This document shows, one piece after another, positions 61,025 through 64,000 of a stretch of 64,000 nt of DNA. The stretch spans positions 124,001 to 188,000 of the forward strand of contig JAJYLH010000002.1 of the NCBI GenBank assembly GCA_021787845.1, in the 5' to 3' direction. Each line of letters opens with the position of its first letter. Within the stretch, counting starts at the first letter, position 1. The position numbers were made by a program, and so were the translations under genes. Source of the DNA: Myxococcales bacterium. Its GTDB lineage: Bacteria > Myxococcota > Myxococcia > Myxococcales > JAJYLH01. The notes under the pieces were generated by a model that made no database searches, had not been told where the DNA came from, and was given only the letters and a program-made list of their open reading frames with translations.

Positions 61025-61764
61025 GGCCCTTGGTTGGCACTACGGCGGCGCTCTTGTGCCTCGGCTCCGCTGCCGCAGCATACGTCCTCGACGCCACGGC
61101 GGTCTTCCGACAGTTCGGGGACGCCCAGGCGCGTTCGGGCGCTCAAGCCGCCCACCTGGTCGGCACGGCGGCGATCGGGCCCTCGGGCGGGGGCGCCGCC
61201 CGAGCCGTTCCCTTCCGCCTGGACCTTTCCTTTCCGGGAGCCTGCCGGCTGGAGATCGACCGACCAGGAAACCCCGAATCGATCGCGTACCGGGGAGAGA
61301 AGGTGACGTCGCCGGGCCCAGTCGATCCGGCGATCTCCGCGTTCGCCAGCCTCGCGTGCCCTGCCCTCGTGCTGCGCGGGATGAGCGCCCGCGCCGGCCA
61401 GGCGGCGATCGCCGCGTTCGCCGCCCGCCTCGCCGTCGACAGGTCGACGGTGTCCCTCGCCCGGTACCGGCGGCGTGCCACGTTCGCCGTCGGGGCGAAG
61501 CCACGCGACCTGAATCGGCCGCAGATCTGGTTCGACCAACGCTCAGGGCTTCCGGTCCGGATAATCGGGACCGCCGCTGGGAAGCTCTGGGACGTGCGGT
61601 TCGTCGATCCCCGCTCGCTCGCGACCGGACGGGCGGCGCCACGCCGCATTCGGGTTTTTCAGGCGCAACGTGAGGCTCTCGAGGTGGACTTGATGACGCC
61701 CGCGCCCGCCGAAGGCCCGACGACCGTGGGCGACACCGATGGAAGCGGCTCCCCCGGAGACTGA
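61021..61764 (+). CDS. exported hypothetical protein
   Basis: 247 residues. The ATG overlaps the galU stop (ATGA) and the gene runs 26 bases into priA, so all three are coupled. A signal peptide (LVGTTAALLCLGSAAAA) is followed by strand-rich sequence with PFRLDLSFPGACRLEIDRPG and LPVRIIGTAAGKLWDVRFVD, which recalls outer-membrane lipoprotein-carrier or sorting proteins, though the match is too weak to name. Confidence 0.75.
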   Translation: MRPLVGTTAALLCLGSAAAAYVLDATAVFRQFGDAQARSGAQAAHLVGTAAIGPSGGGAARAVPFRLDLSFPGACRLEIDRPGNPESIAYRGEKVTSPGPVDPAISAFASLACPALVLRGMSARAGQAAIAAFAARLAVDRSTVSLARYRRRATFAVGAKPRDLNRPQIWFDQRSGLPVRIIGTAAGKLWDVRFVDPRSLATGRAAPRRIRVFQAQREALEVDLMTPAPAEGPTTVGDTDGSGSPGD

Positions 61765-64000
61765 CCATGCGCCCGGGGAGAGCGCTCCTGCCCTCCGGGT
61801 CGACGTCGTCCCCCTCACCGGCGTGCCCGGAGTCTTTAGCTACTCGGTTCCGCAGCCGCTCGCCTCGAAGATCGCGCGGGGCCGGCGGGTCATCGTGCCG
61901 TTCGGCAAGCACCAGCAGGTCGGGGTCGTCGTCAGCGAGCCGAGCGCCGCGACCCGCGAAGGACTGCGCCCGGTCGAGTCGGTCCTGGATGACGGTCCGC
62001 TGCTCTTCCCCGAACTGCTCGGCTTGTGCCGCTGGGCCGCCGATTACTACCTGGCTCCGCTCGGGCTCGCCCTGCGCGCCGCCTTGCCGCCGGGCGCGCA
62101 CGGGGCCGCGACCGAACGCATCGAGCTGACCGAGCACGGCCGGTCCGCGCTTTCGACCGGGACCCTTCCGCCGAAGCTGCGCCGTGCGGCGAGGGCGGTC
62201 GAGGCGGGCGAAGAGCAGCTTCTTTCCGCGCCGACGCGCGCCAAGCTGGAGCGCGAGGGCCTCGCTACGGTCCAACGGGGCGTCAGAGCGGGCGGCGCGA
62301 TTCCGCTGGTGGAGGTGGCGGTCGACGTCGCGGCGCCCGGAACGACCATCGCCACCCACCACCACGCCTTGCGCAGGACCTTTGAGCTCGTCCATCAGCG
62401 CGGCCGGGTGCGCATGGACGAGTTGCTCCAGGAGCTTCCACAGGCTAGGAGCGCTATCGGTCGGCTCAGTGCCCGAGGGCTCGTTCGGCTCGAGAGCGTT
62501 CCCCGGGAGGCGGCCACCGCCGATTTGCGATCCAGCTCGGCACCAGCGCTCCTGATGCCCGAACAACGCGCTGCCGTCGACGCCCTCGCCCGGGCGCTGG
62601 ACACGGGACCCGCGACCTATCTGCTCGAGGGGGTCACCGGCAGCGGGAAGACCGAGGTGTACCTCCAACTCATCGCGCGCGCGCGACAGAGAGAGGGGAC
62701 CGCGCTCGTCCTGGTCCCTGAAATCGCGCTCACCCCCCAGCTTTCGGGGCGGTTTCGGGCGCGGTTCGGAGCCGAGGTCGCGGTGCTCCACAGCGGCCTG
62801 ACGGACCGGGACCGGGCGGCTGAATGGCATCGCATCCACCGCGGTGACGCGCCGATCGTCGTGGGCGCGCGGTCGGCGGTGTTCGCGCCGCTCCGGCACC
62901 CGATGGTCCTCATCGTGGACGAGGAGCACGACCCTTCCTTCAAACAGGAATCGGGGCTGCGCTACCACGGCCGCGACCTCGCGGTCGTGCGAGGAAGGCT
63001 CGCGAAAGCGCTTGTCCTCCTCGGGACCGCTACCCCTTCGCTGGAGACCTTGGAGAACGTCAACCGGGGCCGCTACCGGCACCTCCGCCTGGAAAAACGA
63101 GTCGACGAACGGCCGCTGCCGGAGGTGGAGCTGGTCGACCTGCGAGGGCGCGGACGCGAGAAGGCCCAGGGCGGCGTCGTTCCCAGCGGCCTCTTGTCCC
63201 CGGAGCTCGTCGCCGCTCTTCGAGCGACGCGCGACCGCGGCGAGCAGTCGATCGTCTTCCTGAACCGCCGCGGCCACTCGACAGCGCTTCTGTGTAGAGA
63301 CTGCGGTGAAGTCCGGCGTTGTCCCGATTGCCAGGTGGCCTTCACCTGGCACGACCGACGCGGCTTTCTCGTCTGCCACTACTGCGGCCGCCGCGAGCGC
63401 GCCCCCGACGCCTGCGGCCGCTGCGGTTCGACGCGGCTGTTGCTCACCGGCGCGGGGACGGAGAAGGTCGAGGTCGAGCTCGCGACCGCGCTTCCGCAGG
63501 CACGCCTCGCGCGGCTCGACCGCGATACGGCCGGCAATGCCCGGCGCCTGGCGGCGATCCTCGACCGCTTCTCGCGGAGGGAGTCGGACGTCCTCGTCGG
63601 CACCCAGATGGTGACCAAGGGGCACGACTTCCCGCTGGTGACGCTGGTCTGCGTCCTTCTCGCCGACGCGGGGCTGAACCAGCCGGACTTCCGAGCGGCG
63701 GAACGAACCGCGCAGCTTCTCACCCAGGTCGCCGGCCGCTCCGGTCGCGGCACCCGACGAGGACGGGTCCTGGTCCAGACGTTCAACCCCGACGCTCCAG
63801 CGGTGACCGCGGTGCTCGCGCACGACTACGGCTCGTTCGCCCGGGCGGAGCTCGCCGAGCGCGAGGCCGTCGGATACCCGCCGTTTCGCCGCCTGGGCCT
63901 GGTGCGCGTCGAAGGCGAGGACGCCGCACAGGCAGAGCGCCAGGCCCGCGCGCTGGCGGAGCGCGCGCGCACGGCACGCGCGGTCGACGTGCTGGGGCCC
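61739..64000 (+). CDS. priA: primosomal helicase PriA, C-terminus cut off
   Basis: 754 residues are visible and the frame is open at the window end; only a short C-terminal part should be missing. The ATG lies 26 bases inside the preceding gene. N-terminal DNA-binding domain (VVPLTGVPGVFSYSVPQPLA), Walker A GVTGSGKTEVY, DEEH box, GTATPSLETL, eight zinc-binding cysteines (CRDC, CPDC, CHYC, CGRC pairs) and the helicase motif VLVGTQMVTKGHDFP are present. PriA restarts stalled replication forks. Confidence 0.97.
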   Translation, partial: MEAAPPETDHAPGESAPALRVDVVPLTGVPGVFSYSVPQPLASKIARGRRVIVPFGKHQQVGVVVSEPSAATREGLRPVESVLDDGPLLFPELLGLCRWAADYYLAPLGLALRAALPPGAHGAATERIELTEHGRSALSTGTLPPKLRRAARAVEAGEEQLLSAPTRAKLEREGLATVQRGVRAGGAIPLVEVAVDVAAPGTTIATHHHALRRTFELVHQRGRVRMDELLQELPQARSAIGRLSARGLVRLESVPREAATADLRSSSAPALLMPEQRAAVDALARALDTGPATYLLEGVTGSGKTEVYLQLIARARQREGTALVLVPEIALTPQLSGRFRARFGAEVAVLHSGLTDRDRAAEWHRIHRGDAPIVVGARSAVFAPLRHPMVLIVDEEHDPSFKQESGLRYHGRDLAVVRGRLAKALVLLGTATPSLETLENVNRGRYRHLRLEKRVDERPLPEVELVDLRGRGREKAQGGVVPSGLLSPELVAALRATRDRGEQSIVFLNRRGHSTALLCRDCGEVRRCPDCQVAFTWHDRRGFLVCHYCGRRERAPDACGRCGSTRLLLTGAGTEKVEVELATALPQARLARLDRDTAGNARRLAAILDRFSRRESDVLVGTQMVTKGHDFPLVTLVCVLLADAGLNQPDFRAAERTAQLLTQVAGRSGRGTRRGRVLVQTFNPDAPAVTAVLAHDYGSFARAELAEREAVGYPPFRRLGLVRVEGEDAAQAERQARALAERARTARAVDVLGP

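Overview
The window is about 70% GC, coding-dense, and has no rRNA, tRNA, CRISPR array or insertion sequence that I can see. The gene content points to a member of the Myxococcota (old Deltaproteobacteria): a DUF4476 protein, a very long Cys-rich tandem-repeat lipoprotein, a Ser/Thr kinase with a C-terminal membrane anchor, many Pro/Ala-rich exported proteins and many lipoproteins. This assignment is inferred from gene families and base composition only.

Layout. 1-7.5 kb (+): the end of AmrS, a 61-residue exported peptide, a lipoprotein fusion of AmrB (Memo) and AmrA (AMMECR1), a 1288-residue membrane protein joining a spermidine-synthase-like domain, an FMN-binding domain and a polyferredoxin, and ApbE, which would flavinylate it. 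7.7-14.7 kb: glycosyltransferase, small membrane and lipoproteins, DUF4476 protein, CutA and a sugar nucleotidyltransferase. 14.8-24.4 kb: protein kinase, Cys-rich repeat lipoprotein, outer-membrane-type protein, HAD phosphatase and FtsY. 24.5-27.5 kb (-): a three-gene periplasmic dehydrogenase operon (gluconate-dehydrogenase-like subunit 3, GMC flavoprotein, hexaheme cytochrome). 27.7-33.7 kb (-): a Lol-like export cassette (TetR regulator, LolA-like protein, two FtsX-type permeases, ATPase, outer-membrane protein) with a palindromic operator. 33.9-38 kb: Uma2 nuclease-fold protein, HAD-IB phosphatase and an Hsp70 with an overlapping TPR partner.

38.3-58.9 kb (all -) is the most unusual part. 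It is a contractile injection system locus of the extracellular (eCIS, Afp/PVC-like) type, followed by two exported proteins. In transcription order: baseplate hub (gpD fold) with about 1000 extra helical and repetitive residues; DUF4255 protein; sheath 1; tube; divergent tube; tail-assembly protein; a small DUF6760-like protein; sheath 2; second tube-type protein; a 1431-residue Ala/Pro-rich protein; CIS-tube/LysM baseplate protein; gpV spike. The AAA+ ATPase, gp25, gpJ/gp6 wedge and conventional tape measure are not in the window, so the machine is split between loci, minimal or degenerate. The hub extension and the 1431-residue protein are candidates for the missing tape-measure or cargo roles.

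59.2-64 kb: an exported Pro-rich protein, then galU, an exported hypothetical protein and priA with overlapping ends; priA runs off the window.

Recurrent non-coding structure: a 9-bp-unit palindromic repeat family (three sites, one inside a coding sequence), strong hairpins behind the tube and first sheath genes, and an apparent excess of CGGGAGCG/AGCGCT words.
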